Positions 52,074-60,666 of a DNA stretch of 64,000 bases are shown here, one piece after another. Within the stretch, counting starts at the first letter, position 1. Each line of letters opens with the position of its first letter. The notes beneath the pieces are model-generated. The model was not told the origin of the DNA, did not search any database, and saw only the letters and a program-made list of their open reading frames with translations. The position numbers were made by a program, and so were the translations under genes. The DNA comes from Streptomyces zhaozhouensis (lineage in GTDB: Bacteria; Actinomycetota; Actinomycetes; Streptomycetales; Streptomycetaceae), in the NCBI RefSeq assembly GCF_900230195.1, contig NZ_OCNE01000001.1, positions 434,001 to 498,000 on the forward strand, given 5' to 3'.

Positions 52074-52541
52074 ATGGGGACCGTGGGGTACGCGCCGGGG
52101 GTCTACGACCTCTTCCACGTCGGCCATCTCAACATCCTCCGGCACGCCAGGAGTCACTGCGACCACCTGGTGGCCGGCGTGGTCTCGGACGAGATGGCCG
52201 CGTTGGCCAAGGGCAGGCCGCCGGTGGTGCCGCTGGTGGAGCGGCTGGAGATCGTCCGCAGCATCCGCCATGTCGACGCGGCGTTCGTCGAGACCGTGCC
52301 CGACAAGCTGGAGACCTGGCGGCAGGTGCGGTTCGACGTGCTGTTCAAGGGCGACGACTGGCGGGGCACGCCCCGGGGCGAGAAGCTGGAACGGGACTTC
52401 GCCACGGTGGGCGTGCGGATCGTGTACTTCCCGTACACGGTGCACACCTCCAGCACTCAACTGCGGGGCGCGCTCGACGCGTTGAGCGCTGAGAGCGCGC
52501 GGAACCAGCGCACCGAGAAGCCCGCGCAGCACAGCACGTAG
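52074..52541 (+). CDS. glycerol-3-phosphate-type cytidylyltransferase
   Basis: 155 residues. YAPGVYDLFHVGHLNILRHA carries the nucleotidyltransferase HxGH motif (HVGH), and the second signature site lies in the TSSTQLRGAL region (equivalent of RTEGISTT). LFKGDDWRGTPRGEKLERDF is common in TagD/GCT-like enzymes. It should couple CTP to a polyol phosphate, giving CDP-glycerol or a CDP-polyol. Start is ATG 52074 (GTG 52056 is an alternative). Its 3' end overlaps the convergent CDP-alcohol transferase gene by 85 bases. Confidence 0.88.
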   Translation: MGTVGYAPGVYDLFHVGHLNILRHARSHCDHLVAGVVSDEMAALAKGRPPVVPLVERLEIVRSIRHVDAAFVETVPDKLETWRQVRFDVLFKGDDWRGTPRGEKLERDFATVGVRIVYFPYTVHTSSTQLRGALDALSAESARNQRTEKPAQHST

Positions 52542-53215
52542 GCGCAGCCGAGGGCGAGATAGCCGTAGCGGAAGGCGCGTTCGTCGCCGAGCAGCGTGAA
52601 GAGCAGGCAGAGCGTGCCGTAGTCGACGGGCAGCAGCGCCACGGCGCGGGCGCGCGAGGGGGCGGGCTGCGGCGCGGCGGCGGGGGCGCCGCGCCGCAGC
52701 TGCTCGGTGAGCAGGCCGCCGAAGAAGAGCAGCAGGTGGGCGAGTTGGAAGCCGAGCGGCAGCAACAGCCAGCCGTCGCCCGGGAGTGCGAAGTGGCGGT
52801 GGAAGGCGATCAGCACCACGGCGTGCAGCGCGGTGATCTTGGCGAGGTCCACCACATGGTCCAGCCACTCGCCGGCCGGCCCCGAGCTGCCGAGCAGCCG
52901 GGCGAGTTGGCCGTCCGCCGAGTCCAGCGCGAAGCCGAGGAAGAGCCCGAACCAGACGGCGCACCCCCACGCCCAGGACGGCTCGGCGAGCGCCACGGCG
53001 GCCAGCGCGGCGCCGCTGACGGCGGCGCTCAACAGCGTGACCTGGTGGGGGCCGAGCCCCAGGCGGTAGGCGGCGGCGGCCAGTCGGCGGCCGACCGGCC
53101 GGTTCACGTGGCGGGAGTAGAGGGAGACCCCCCTGGCGGTCTTCTGCGCCTCGGCGAGCCGCGCGACGGCTGCCCCGTAACCCAACGTCCGCCCCGTCCC
53201 CACCATGCGTGGCAT
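52457..53215 (-). CDS. CDP-alcohol phosphatidyltransferase family membrane protein
   Basis: 252 residues with about six hydrophobic helices. The CDP-OH-P signature D-x2-D-G-x2-A-R-x8-9-G-x3-D-x3-D is met by DSADGQLARLL followed by GPAGEWLDHVVD, with four Asp for two divalent metals. It transfers a CDP-activated alcohol to an acceptor in the membrane. The neighbouring cytidylyltransferase could make that activated donor. ATG 53215 chosen among clustered starts (53218, 53206). Overlaps the cytidylyltransferase end on the opposite strand. Confidence 0.88.
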   Translation of the reverse strand: MPRMVGTGRTLGYGAAVARLAEAQKTARGVSLYSRHVNRPVGRRLAAAAYRLGLGPHQVTLLSAAVSGAALAAVALAEPSWAWGCAVWFGLFLGFALDSADGQLARLLGSSGPAGEWLDHVVDLAKITALHAVVLIAFHRHFALPGDGWLLLPLGFQLAHLLLFFGGLLTEQLRRGAPAAAPQPAPSRARAVALLPVDYGTLCLLFTLLGDERAFRYGYLALGCAYVLCCAGFSVRWFRALSALNASSAPRS

Positions 53216-53331
53216 CATCCCACGCGCCGGCCCGCGCCGTGGGCCCTCGGTGCCGGCAGCCGCCGCACGCGGCCGCTCCCGGCACGGATACCATCGGGGG
53301 CCGAAGCGACACACGACGGGGAGGGCCGAGG

Positions 53332-54330
53332 ATGCGGCTGCGCGGACGACTGACGACGACCACGGCGGGGCTGTTCGTGGCTCTGGCCACGGTCACGTCC
53401 CTGTCGGGCTGCATGACGGTGCGCGGCGAGACCGCCGTGGTGCCGGCGACCACCCAGGAGGAGGCCCAGGAGGTCCTGGACCACTACTTCGAGGTCAGCA
53501 ACGAGGCGTGGGAGACCTTCGACCCCGAGCTGAACGCCACGGTCGAGGGCGGCGCGCTGGCGGAGATCAACGGCGCCTCGATGGTCGCCCAGGGCGCGCT
53601 GGCCGAGGAGGCCGAGGCGGCGGGCGAGGAGCCGACGACCCGGGAGCCGCTGGCCCCGGTCGAGCCCCGCTTCCTGATCCCGCAGCAGTCCGGGTGGCCC
53701 AAGTTCTTCATGGTGGACACCCGCCTCGACGTGCCGGACAGCGAGCACAACTGGCTGCTCACCTTCGCGCGCGACAGCGTCGACGAGCCGTGGAAGGCGC
53801 GTTATCTGTCGGTGCTCGCGCCGTCCGCCATCCCGGAGTTCGCCGAGGACGAGGACGGCCACCTGGAGGAGTTGCAGGTCTCCAGCGAGAACACCGGTCT
53901 CTCGGTGGTGCCGAGCGAGCTGGGCGAGACCTACGCCACGTATCTCCAGGAGGGCCAGGGCTCGTTCCTCGGCGGCCCGCACACCTCGGAGACGCTGGCG
54001 GTCAGGGACGAGCGGGCCAACGACGCGGCGAGCCAGACCGACTACGCCGACGTGCCGCAGGAGCAGGCCGAGCACCCGTCGTTCGCGGTGCGGACCGCCG
54101 ACGGCGGCGCGATGGTGCTCTTCACGATGCGGATGGACGAGAAGCAGACCTGGGCCGAGGGCGAGACCCCGGTGGTGGACGACCGGGTGAAGCCGCTGAT
54201 GCAGGGCACCGCCGACCGGGCGGTGACGCTCCAGCGCTACGCGACGTTCACGGCCTACGTGCCGGAGGGCGAGGACCCGGTGGACCTGCGCTCCCGGCTC
54301 GCGGGCGTCTTCAACGCGCTGGGCGAGTGA
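53332..54330 (+). CDS. secreted lipoprotein of unknown function
   Basis: 332 residues. Signal ends TSLSGC with lipidated Cys27. The mature protein is acidic, Glu-rich and lacks known catalytic motifs; it is similar in tone to lipoproteins with NTF2-like or DUF-type domains. YFEVSNEAWETFDPELNATVEGG opens the mature part. TACCAT upstream (about 53289-53294) is a candidate -10 box. ATG 53332 follows GGGGAGGGCC. It is followed by a strong hairpin at 54375-54414. Confidence 0.75.
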   Translation: MRLRGRLTTTTAGLFVALATVTSLSGCMTVRGETAVVPATTQEEAQEVLDHYFEVSNEAWETFDPELNATVEGGALAEINGASMVAQGALAEEAEAAGEEPTTREPLAPVEPRFLIPQQSGWPKFFMVDTRLDVPDSEHNWLLTFARDSVDEPWKARYLSVLAPSAIPEFAEDEDGHLEELQVSSENTGLSVVPSELGETYATYLQEGQGSFLGGPHTSETLAVRDERANDAASQTDYADVPQEQAEHPSFAVRTADGGAMVLFTMRMDEKQTWAEGETPVVDDRVKPLMQGTADRAVTLQRYATFTAYVPEGEDPVDLRSRLAGVFNALGE

Positions 54331-54374
54331 GCCGCGCGCCCCTCGCGGGCGCCCACACGTCAAGAGAGAGCGAA

Positions 54375-54414
54375 GCGGAACGGGGAGGGGCCACGGTGCC
54401 CCTCCCCGTTCCGC
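54375..54414. terminator. 17-bp perfect bidirectional terminator
   Basis: The arms 54375-54391 and 54398-54414 pair perfectly around loop CACGGT (arm core GGAACGGGGAGGGGC). It lies between the convergent lipoprotein and prim-pol-like genes. Confidence 0.75.
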
Positions 54415-54447
54415 GTGGTCCTCGTTCCCCGGGTGTGCCGCCCGGGA

Positions 54448-55137
54448 TCAGCTGGGCCAGGCCGGTTCGCGATGGCTGGCGCAGGCGTCGGTCAGGGTCT
54501 CCAGCAGCGCCAGCGGATCGGGCAGCGGGTGCTCCGGGCCGCGCAGCCAGCGCGCGCCCTCGGCGCCGTCCTCGGTGAGCCGGGAGGGCGGCAGCAGCAC
54601 ATAGCTGCCCCGGCAGTGCCAGCGCAGCCCGTGGTGCTCGTCCACGGTCTCGGGATGGCAGTCCAGTTCGCAGGGCCACCACTCGTCCTCGTCGTCCGGG
54701 GTGCCCCTGGTCGCGGTGAAGAAGAGCATCCGGTCGGGGTCGACCACCGCGACGGGGCCGACCTCGACCCCGTCGGCGGCCAAACGTTCCAGCGCCTGCC
54801 GCCCGGCGGCCAGCGGCACGTCGAGCACGTCGTGGGCGCGGCCGGTGGCGGTGACGAAGTTGGCCTCGGGGTCGGCGCGCAGCCAGCGCAGCACCTGCTC
54901 GGCGTCGGTGGTGGCCTCCGCGTTCCAGGTGAGGGAGACCGGGTGCCGCGCCGGCGTGGGACAGCCGATCCTGGCACAGGAACAGCCAGGCCCCCTCGGG
55001 TGCGCGGCCGGCGCGACGGGCAGCCCCGCCTCGGCGACGGCGAGCAGTGACTCCTCACGGGCCAGTGCGGCGGCCTCGCCACCGGCGTCCCGACCACCAC
55101 GTCGCCACCAGCGGGGGATTCTGCTCTCGCGTGCCAT
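54448..55137 (-). CDS. bifunctional DNA primase/polymerase-like (prim-pol) protein
   Basis: 229 residues. LPVAPAAHPRGPGCSCARIGCPTPARHPVSLTW (quoted in parts) and LLPPSRL match small Streptomyces proteins named bifunctional DNA primase/polymerase N-terminal-like. The AEP acidic triad of true prim-pols is not clearly complete, so polymerase activity is unproven; a C-x-C-x4-C cluster may bind metal. GSYVLLPPS resembles the GAYVVAPPS motif of the family. Chromosomal context without plasmid genes supports a domesticated regulator-like role. Confidence 0.75.
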   Translation of the reverse strand: MARESRIPRWWRRGGRDAGGEAAALAREESLLAVAEAGLPVAPAAHPRGPGCSCARIGCPTPARHPVSLTWNAEATTDAEQVLRWLRADPEANFVTATGRAHDVLDVPLAAGRQALERLAADGVEVGPVAVVDPDRMLFFTATRGTPDDEDEWWPCELDCHPETVDEHHGLRWHCRGSYVLLPPSRLTEDGAEGARWLRGPEHPLPDPLALLETLTDACASHREPAWPS

Positions 55138-55414
55138 CAGCCGCCTACCGCCTCACTTCCGTCCCGTCAGCAGAGCAGCGCTCGGATGTCCCGCGTTATT
55201 CCGCGTCGCTCGAAGACCCGCGCGCTCCCGGACGATCCCGGGGTGCGACCGGGGCGCCTCGGGCCGTACTCCGGGTTGCGCTCATCCTGCCCTGTCGTCG
55301 CCCCGGATGGGTAATCGGCGGCCCCTGGTGTACGGCGCCCGCGCTGGGCACACTGTGCTCACCGCAGTGCGATCCGCACCAAGCCAAGCGGCCCTTCACC
55401 CACAAGGAGCCTCG

Positions 55415-56242
55415 GTGTACCGACCTCGTCGCTATCTGATGTGTCCACCGGAACACTTCCGGGTCACGTATTCGATCAATCCGTGGATGGACCTGACCAA
55501 GCCTGTCGATGTTCGACTGGCGATGGCCCAGTGGAGCGATCTGCGTGACTGCTATCGCTCGCTCGGCCACTCGGTGGACGAGCTGACCCCGCACCCCGAC
55601 CTGCCTGACCTGGTCTTCACGGCCAACGGCGGGCTCCAGCTGGAGGACCGGGTGCTGGGCGCCCGGTTCGCCCATCCCGAGCGGTACGGCGAGGCGACGG
55701 TGCACGAGGAGTGGCACCGGGAACAGGGCCGGACCGAGTTTCAACGCGCTCAACACACCAACGAGGGCGAGGGCGATTTCGCGGTGACGGCCGACTGGCT
55801 GCTGGCCGGCCACGGCTTCCGTTCCAGCCCGCTGGCCCCGCAGGAGGCCCAGGAGTACTTCGGGCGTCCGGTGATCGCGCTGGACCTGGTGGACCCGCGC
55901 TTCTACCACCTGGACACCGCGCTGTGCGTGCTGGACGACGGCCCGGACGGCGAGGAGGGACGGACGCGGGGCACCGTCATGTACTACCCGGGGGCGTTCT
56001 CCCCCGGCAGCCGCGCGGTGCTGCGGCGGCTCTTCCCCGACGCGCTCGTCGCGGCGGAGTCGGACGCGCTGGCGCTGGGCATGAACGCGGTCTCCGACGG
56101 CCACCACGTGGTGCTCCCGCAGGCCGCCGTCGGGCTGCTGGACCCGTTGCGGGAACGCGGGTTCGAGCCGGTCCCGATCGACCTGTCGGAGCTGCTGAAG
56201 GCCGGCGGCAGCGTCAAGTGCTGCACGGGCGAGCTGCGTTGA
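55415..56242 (+). CDS. dimethylargininase / arginine-deiminase-fold hydrolase
   Basis: 275 residues. Guanidine-modifying (beta/alpha-propeller) fold: PDLVFTANGGLQLEDRV, NEGEGDFAV, RFYHLDTALCVL with the catalytic His, and SVKCCTGEL with the nucleophilic Cys (269 or 270). It should hydrolyse dimethylarginine to citrulline and dimethylamine, as in DDAH; other guanidine substrates are possible. GTG 55415 follows AAGGAGCC. Stand-alone gene ending in a strong hairpin. Confidence 0.88.
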   Translation: MYRPRRYLMCPPEHFRVTYSINPWMDLTKPVDVRLAMAQWSDLRDCYRSLGHSVDELTPHPDLPDLVFTANGGLQLEDRVLGARFAHPERYGEATVHEEWHREQGRTEFQRAQHTNEGEGDFAVTADWLLAGHGFRSSPLAPQEAQEYFGRPVIALDLVDPRFYHLDTALCVLDDGPDGEEGRTRGTVMYYPGAFSPGSRAVLRRLFPDALVAAESDALALGMNAVSDGHHVVLPQAAVGLLDPLRERGFEPVPIDLSELLKAGGSVKCCTGELR

Positions 56243-56265
56243 CCCGGAGCCCGTCCCGTTGAACG

Positions 56266-56303
56266 TCCGCCCGCCGCCGGGCTCGGTCCCGGCGGCGGGC
56301 GGA
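56266..56303. terminator. 16-bp perfect bidirectional terminator
   Basis: 56266-56281 pairs with 56288-56303 around loop CTCGGT (arm TCCGCCCGCCGCCGGG), between the convergent dimethylargininase and ADP-ribosyltransferase genes. Confidence 0.75.
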
Positions 56304-56320
56304 GGGCACGCGGCGCCGGC

Positions 56321-56923
56321 TCAGCCGCGCCAGGGGGTGTAGTGCGGGTTGTCGACGCACTCGTCCATGATCTCGGTGCGGCTGTCGGCGTCGATCGGGC
56401 AGGCCCCGACGACGAACTCGGTGGCGATGCCGCCCGGGAAGGCGACCTCGACCTGGTCGGCCCAGCGGTGCTGGTCCCCGATGGTCGCGTTGACGTCGAT
56501 GCCGCCCGGGGCGTCGATGTAGTAGTTGTAACCTGCCGAGCGCCAGCCCTTGTACAGGTCGTGGTCATAGCTGGTACTGACGAACGGCGACGGCTGGTTG
56601 ACCAGTACGTACTGCTCCAGGTCGTACTGTCCGCCGACCACGTCCCTGGGCTCGAAGCCCTCCTCGAAGATCACCTCGGGCGACCTGCCGTCCGCCCGGT
56701 ACAGCTGGCGGCAGTCCTCCCGGTAGTCGGGGTCGGGGGAGATCCGGTCGACGTCCACGTCGCGGTTGTTGGCCGCGTACAGCGGGTCCTCGACCGTGGG
56801 GCAGGCGACGGCGGCGCTGGCGACCGGCGCGGCGGTGAGGGTGACGGGGGTCAGCAGCAGGCCGACGGGCAGCGCGAAGGCGGCGGCCCGGCGCAGGGTT
56901 CGCTTCCAGAACATGGCCCCCAC
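56321..56923 (-). CDS. secreted Scabin/pierisin-like mono-ADP-ribosyltransferase
   Basis: 200 residues: signal peptide about 1-38 (TAAPVASAA) and a compact catalytic domain. CRQLYRADGRSPEVIFEEGF provides the NAD-binding Arg (Arg76), PFVSTSYD at 113-120 is the STS motif, and DQVEVAFPGG gives Gln157-x-Glu159, the ARTT motif of DNA- or nucleotide-targeting members. Spacing closely follows Scabin of S. scabiei, which ADP-ribosylates guanine bases. Cys41/71 and 170s cysteines could form disulfides. Start could be Met1 or Met4. No immunity gene is evident next to it. Convergent with the dimethylargininase gene. Confidence 0.85.
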   Translation of the reverse strand: MGAMFWKRTLRRAAAFALPVGLLLTPVTLTAAPVASAAVACPTVEDPLYAANNRDVDVDRISPDPDYREDCRQLYRADGRSPEVIFEEGFEPRDVVGGQYDLEQYVLVNQPSPFVSTSYDHDLYKGWRSAGYNYYIDAPGGIDVNATIGDQHRWADQVEVAFPGGIATEFVVGACPIDADSRTEIMDECVDNPHYTPWRG

Positions 56924-57026
56924 CCTCGCGAGTCCGGCCGCCGGCGCCGCGCAATGTCACCCGATGGACGGCGTGGCGCGGCGGCAACGCGACGCGTGGC
57001 GCCCGGAGTTCGCGGCCGGCGGCACG

Positions 57027-59744
57027 TCAGGCCGCGGCCACCCGGTGCGGGCGCAGGGCGGCGGACAGCTCCGCGCGGCTGCCGACCCCGGTCTTGCGGT
57101 AGACGCGGGTCAGATGCTGCTCGACGGTGGAGACCGTGACATAGAGGTGCTCGGCTATCTCCCGGTTGCTGAAGCCCTGGACGGCCAGCGCCGCGACCCG
57201 GCGCTCGGAGGTGGTGAGCCGGGCCGGGGCGTCGCCGCCCCGGGGCGCCCGGCGGTCGGCCGCGTCCTCGGTGGGCGGTGCGGCGGGCGGCGGCGCGGGC
57301 TCGTAGAGGCCGCGGGCGTCGCAGTCGCGGGCGATCCGCCGGGCGCGGCGGCGGACGGAGTAGGCGGCGTGGCGGTCGCCGAGCGCGTGGTGGGCCTCGC
57401 CGAGGTCGACCAGGACGCGGGCCAGTTCGTAGCGGGCGCCGCAGCGTTCCAGCAGCGCGACGGCCGCGCGCAGCGGCGCGGGCCGCTCCCCCGGCGCGCG
57501 GGTGGCGGCCAGACAGCGCAGCGCCATGGCGCGGGTGCGGGGGAACTCGTCGCGCAGCACGACCAGTTGCTCCTCGGCGAGGACACGGGCCCGTGCCGGT
57601 TCACCGAGCGCCAGCCACGCCTCGGCCGCCGCCGCGCGCCACGGCACCAGCCCCGGCGCCTCGACGCCCCAGGTCGTCAACTGCCGTCCGCAGCGCAGGA
57701 AGTCGGCCAGCGCGGCGTGCGCCCGGTCCTCCGCCAGATGGTGGCGCCCGCGCGCGTGCAGATAGAGCGGGCCGGCCAGCGCCTCGAACGCCCCGTCGGG
57801 GACGGGGTCGACGAACAGCTCGGCGGCCGCCGCGAGTTCCCCCATCCCGGTGTGGGCCTCGGCGAGGGTGGCGAGCGCCAGCACCCGGGTGCTGTTCCAG
57901 TCCCGCGCGCCGATCCGCTCCAGGGCGCCGCGGGCCCGCTCCACGGCGGCGCGCGGCCGGCCGGTGCGCAGCGCGACGACCGCGCCCACGGCGTCGAGGA
58001 ACGCCCGCCACAGGGCGCCGGCCGCGTCGGGGAACGCGGCGGACCCGGTGTCGGCCAGCGCGCGGTCGCACCACTCGGCGGCGGCGGTGAGGCGGTCGGA
58101 GTAGACGAGGCAGAGCAGGCCGAGGACGGGCGAGCCGATCGGCGCGAGCGTGTTCGGCCCGGTGTGGTTGCCGCGCAGCTCCTGCTCGACGCGGGCGAGG
58201 GCGTGGCCGTCGGCGGACTGCCGCAGCACGGCGGAGAGGATCTCCAACACGCCCAGCAGCGCCTCGTCCTCCGAGCCGAGCCGGCCGCGGGTCGCCGGGA
58301 GGGCCGGCGCCCCGCCCAGCCGGGCGGCGACCCCGGGGAACATGGTCTCCAGCATCAGCCGGGTGACCCGCGCCCGCAGCACCTCCTCGGGGTCGTCGGT
58401 GGGGACGAGGCCGGCGTGCTCGATGACCTCGACGGCCTCGTCGAACCGCAGGCCCCACAGCATCGTGAGCGCGACGTCCAGGGCGTGGCGCGCGGGGACC
58501 TTGCCGGCCAGGATCGGCGCCCGAAGCGCCAGGAACAGCGGGACAGAGGCGGCCGGGTCGCTCATCCAACGGACCATCGCCAGCTCGACTTTGGCGGTGT
58601 AGCGGGCGACGTCGGTGGCGCAGGACTCGACGGCCAGCCGCAGCAGGCGCGCGGCCCCGGTGGTCTCGCCCCCGGCGAGCGCGCCGCGCGCCGCCTCGCG
58701 CAGCAGCGGCGGCACCCACTCCTCCCGCAGCGGCCCCGCGGCCAGCAGTTGGGCGGCGACGGTGCCGGCGGGCGCGCCCTCCTCGTGCAGCAGTCGGGCG
58801 GCGGCGCGGCGCAGCGCGGTCTCCTCGTCGGCGGGCAGCCCGTCGAGCACCGCCCGGCGCCCGGCGGGGTGGCGGAACGCGCCGTCGGCCAGGACGCCGG
58901 CCTCCGCCAGGGCGTCGAGGGCCCGTTCCCGCAGGCCGGCGTCGACGCCGGCGAGCCGGCCGAGGAGCCGGGGGTCGTCGGGCGCGCCGGGGGCGTCGAG
59001 CAGCGCGAGGGCGCGCGCGACCCGGGTGGCGACCGGGCCGGTGCGGTACAGGCAGGTCAACACGGCCCTCGCGTACGCCGGTCCCGGCACCGTGCCCGGC
59101 TGCGCGGCGTCCCGCGCGAGCGCGGTGGCCAGCAGCGGGCTGCCGCCGGCGAGCGCGCGGTGCTCGGCGACGCGCCGCGCGGCGGCGGCGCCGTGCCGGC
59201 GCGCCAACGCCACGACGGCGTCGGGCGGCAGCGCGGGCAGCAGCAGCCAGCGGGCGGCGGGCCGGTAGAGCAACGCGCGCAGCGGCTCCGGCTCGTCCTC
59301 GCCCGGGACGCGGCGCCAGGAGACGACGAGCGCGACCCGTTCGCCGGCGAGGCGGTCGGCGAGGTGGCGTAGGTCGCGCACCGACGCCTCGTCGGCGTGC
59401 TGGAGGTCGTCCACGGTGACCAGCACCGTCCGCCGGGCCGCCGCCTCCCGCACGGCGGTGTGCAGCCGGGCGTCGTCGGGCGCGTCGTCCCGGCGCAGCG
59501 GCGCGAGGAGTTGGCCGACGGTGGCGTGCGGCGCGGGTGGCCCGTCGCGGTGGGCGGTGGCGGTGAGCACCACGGCGCCCGCGTCGGCGGCGCGCGCCGC
59601 CAGGCGGCGCAGCACCGTGCTCCTGCCGTGCCCGGTCGGGCCGCTGACCACGGCGAACGCGCCGGCGCCGCGCCCCGCGCCGGCCAGCAGCTCGTCCAAC
59701 CGCGCTTCCACTGGCCCGTGTCCGTGCCCCTGCCCCGGTGTCAT
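57027..59744 (-). CDS. LAL-type LuxR transcriptional regulator with AAA/ATPase domain
   Basis: 905 residues. N-terminal P loop GPTGHGRST at 35-43 has Arg41 in place of the usual Lys; Walker B is TVLVTVDDLQHAD. A helical middle region of several hundred residues (TPR-like) follows, and the C terminus is a LuxR helix-turn-helix (TTSERRVAALAVQGFSNREI, then TVSTVEQHLTRVYRKTGVG). LAL regulators are pathway-specific activators that often respond to maltose-like or nucleotide signals. Upstream lies the three-copy 167-bp repeat. The nearest plus-strand gene on that side is an acyl-CoA dehydrogenase-like gene. Confidence 0.88.
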   Translation of the reverse strand: MTPGQGHGHGPVEARLDELLAGAGRGAGAFAVVSGPTGHGRSTVLRRLAARAADAGAVVLTATAHRDGPPAPHATVGQLLAPLRRDDAPDDARLHTAVREAAARRTVLVTVDDLQHADEASVRDLRHLADRLAGERVALVVSWRRVPGEDEPEPLRALLYRPAARWLLLPALPPDAVVALARRHGAAAARRVAEHRALAGGSPLLATALARDAAQPGTVPGPAYARAVLTCLYRTGPVATRVARALALLDAPGAPDDPRLLGRLAGVDAGLRERALDALAEAGVLADGAFRHPAGRRAVLDGLPADEETALRRAAARLLHEEGAPAGTVAAQLLAAGPLREEWVPPLLREAARGALAGGETTGAARLLRLAVESCATDVARYTAKVELAMVRWMSDPAASVPLFLALRAPILAGKVPARHALDVALTMLWGLRFDEAVEVIEHAGLVPTDDPEEVLRARVTRLMLETMFPGVAARLGGAPALPATRGRLGSEDEALLGVLEILSAVLRQSADGHALARVEQELRGNHTGPNTLAPIGSPVLGLLCLVYSDRLTAAAEWCDRALADTGSAAFPDAAGALWRAFLDAVGAVVALRTGRPRAAVERARGALERIGARDWNSTRVLALATLAEAHTGMGELAAAAELFVDPVPDGAFEALAGPLYLHARGRHHLAEDRAHAALADFLRCGRQLTTWGVEAPGLVPWRAAAAEAWLALGEPARARVLAEEQLVVLRDEFPRTRAMALRCLAATRAPGERPAPLRAAVALLERCGARYELARVLVDLGEAHHALGDRHAAYSVRRRARRIARDCDARGLYEPAPPPAAPPTEDAADRRAPRGGDAPARLTTSERRVAALAVQGFSNREIAEHLYVTVSTVEQHLTRVYRKTGVGSRAELSAALRPHRVAAA

Positions 59745-59865
59745 GCCCTGCCCCCTCCACGCGGACGTGTCCCCCGTGGCGCGTCCCCACCGGGTGTCGC
59801 GGCGACCTTCGGATCATGCAGGAGCCCTGGCGCCGACGGCAACCCCCCACCTGGCCGGCGCTTGC

Positions 59866-60366
59866 ACCGTGGTCGTCCGCGACCCACCACCCACGCACCG
59901 CGCAGTCCCCCGCGCCCCTGACAGGGCGCCTGACCGCGAACGCCAACCCGCCACCGGCCGAAAAGGGGCCCGGGGCACCGCGCGAGCAACCGACCACCGG
60001 GGCGAGGACGACAACCCACCCAGCCGGCTAGGACCGTGGTCGTCCGCGACCCACCACCCACGCACCGCGCAGTCCCCCACGCCCCTGACGGGAGACCTGA
60101 CCGCGAACGCCAACCCGCCACCGGCCGAAAAGGGGCGCGGGGAACCGCGCGAGCAACCGACCACCGGGGCGAGGACGACAACCCACCCAGCCGGCTAGCA
60201 CCGTGGTCGTCCGCGACCCACCACCCACGCACCGCGCAGTCCCCCACGCCCCTGACAGGGCGCCTGACCGCGAACGCCAACCCGCCACCGGCCGAAAAGG
60301 GGCGCGGGGAACCGCGCGAGCAACCGGCCACCGGGGCGAGGACGACAACCCGCCCAAGGCCGGCAA
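59866..60366. repeat. three tandem 167-bp repeats with internal inverted repeats
   Basis: Units start with ACCGTGGTCGTCCGCGACCC at 59866, 60033 and 60200, an exact 167-base period, with few changes. Each has an inverted repeat: CGCGCAGTCCCCCGCGCCCC (59899-59918 in unit 1) and AGGGGCCCGGGGCACCGCGC (59964-59983; AGGGGCGCGGGGAACCGCGC in units 2 and 3), about 45 bases apart, able to form a hairpin of about 20 pairs. The GGGGCGCGGGGAAC motif resembles a dispersed intergenic motif common in Streptomyces genomes. Confidence 0.9.
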
Positions 60367-60493
60367 GGCCAGGCGCGGTCGCCCGCAACGGCCCAGTTCA
60401 GCGCGGTTGTTAGGGGCACTTAGGGGTTGCCGCCGAGGTCGCCCGCTCCGTAGTTTTCCCGGGGGGAGAACGCCGGGGGGAGGCCGGGGGGAA

Positions 60494-60515
60494 CCCTGGC
60501 CGCGCGCGGCCAGGG
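60494..60515. terminator. 22-base palindrome
   Basis: Half-site CCCTGGCCGCG (60494-60504) is followed directly by its exact reverse complement (60505-60515). It could be a terminator, an operator or a cruciform; no T tract follows. Confidence 0.4.
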
Positions 60516-60666
60516 GGCTTCCCGGACCGGCCGGCGGGTGAGGAGCGGGGGCGGCCTTGCGGAACTGTCCGGCTCGCGTCGGCGGCGAGGGCCGCGAGGG
60601 CCGCGTCGGCAGCGAGAAACGTGCCGCCGCCCGGCGGGCGCGCGCCGGCGCCGAGGTGGGGGCGCC

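Larger units (their letters stand above)
59745..60666. other. 922-base noncoding region with 167-bp repeats
   Basis: The longest gene-free stretch in the window. It contains three 167-bp tandem repeats (59866-60366), two TTAGGGG units at about 60410-60425, a 22-base palindrome at 60494-60515 (half-site CCCTGGCCGCG), and the GAGGTGGGGG ribosome site of the next gene. Long open frames across the repeats are composition artefacts: the 167-base period shifts frame each copy. Confidence 0.7.

Noticed and set aside
30421..53215. One continuous EPS operon
   Set aside because: EPS genes are on both strands and split by argS, MOSC, MFS, regulators and a two-component system; only small co-directional groups are supported.
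59866..60366. CRISPR-like array
   Set aside because: Units are 167 bases with no unique spacers and no cas genes are nearby.
59741..60388. Protein coded by the 167-bp repeats
   Set aside because: The period is not a multiple of three, so each copy is read in a different frame; open frames are due to lack of T/A-rich stops.
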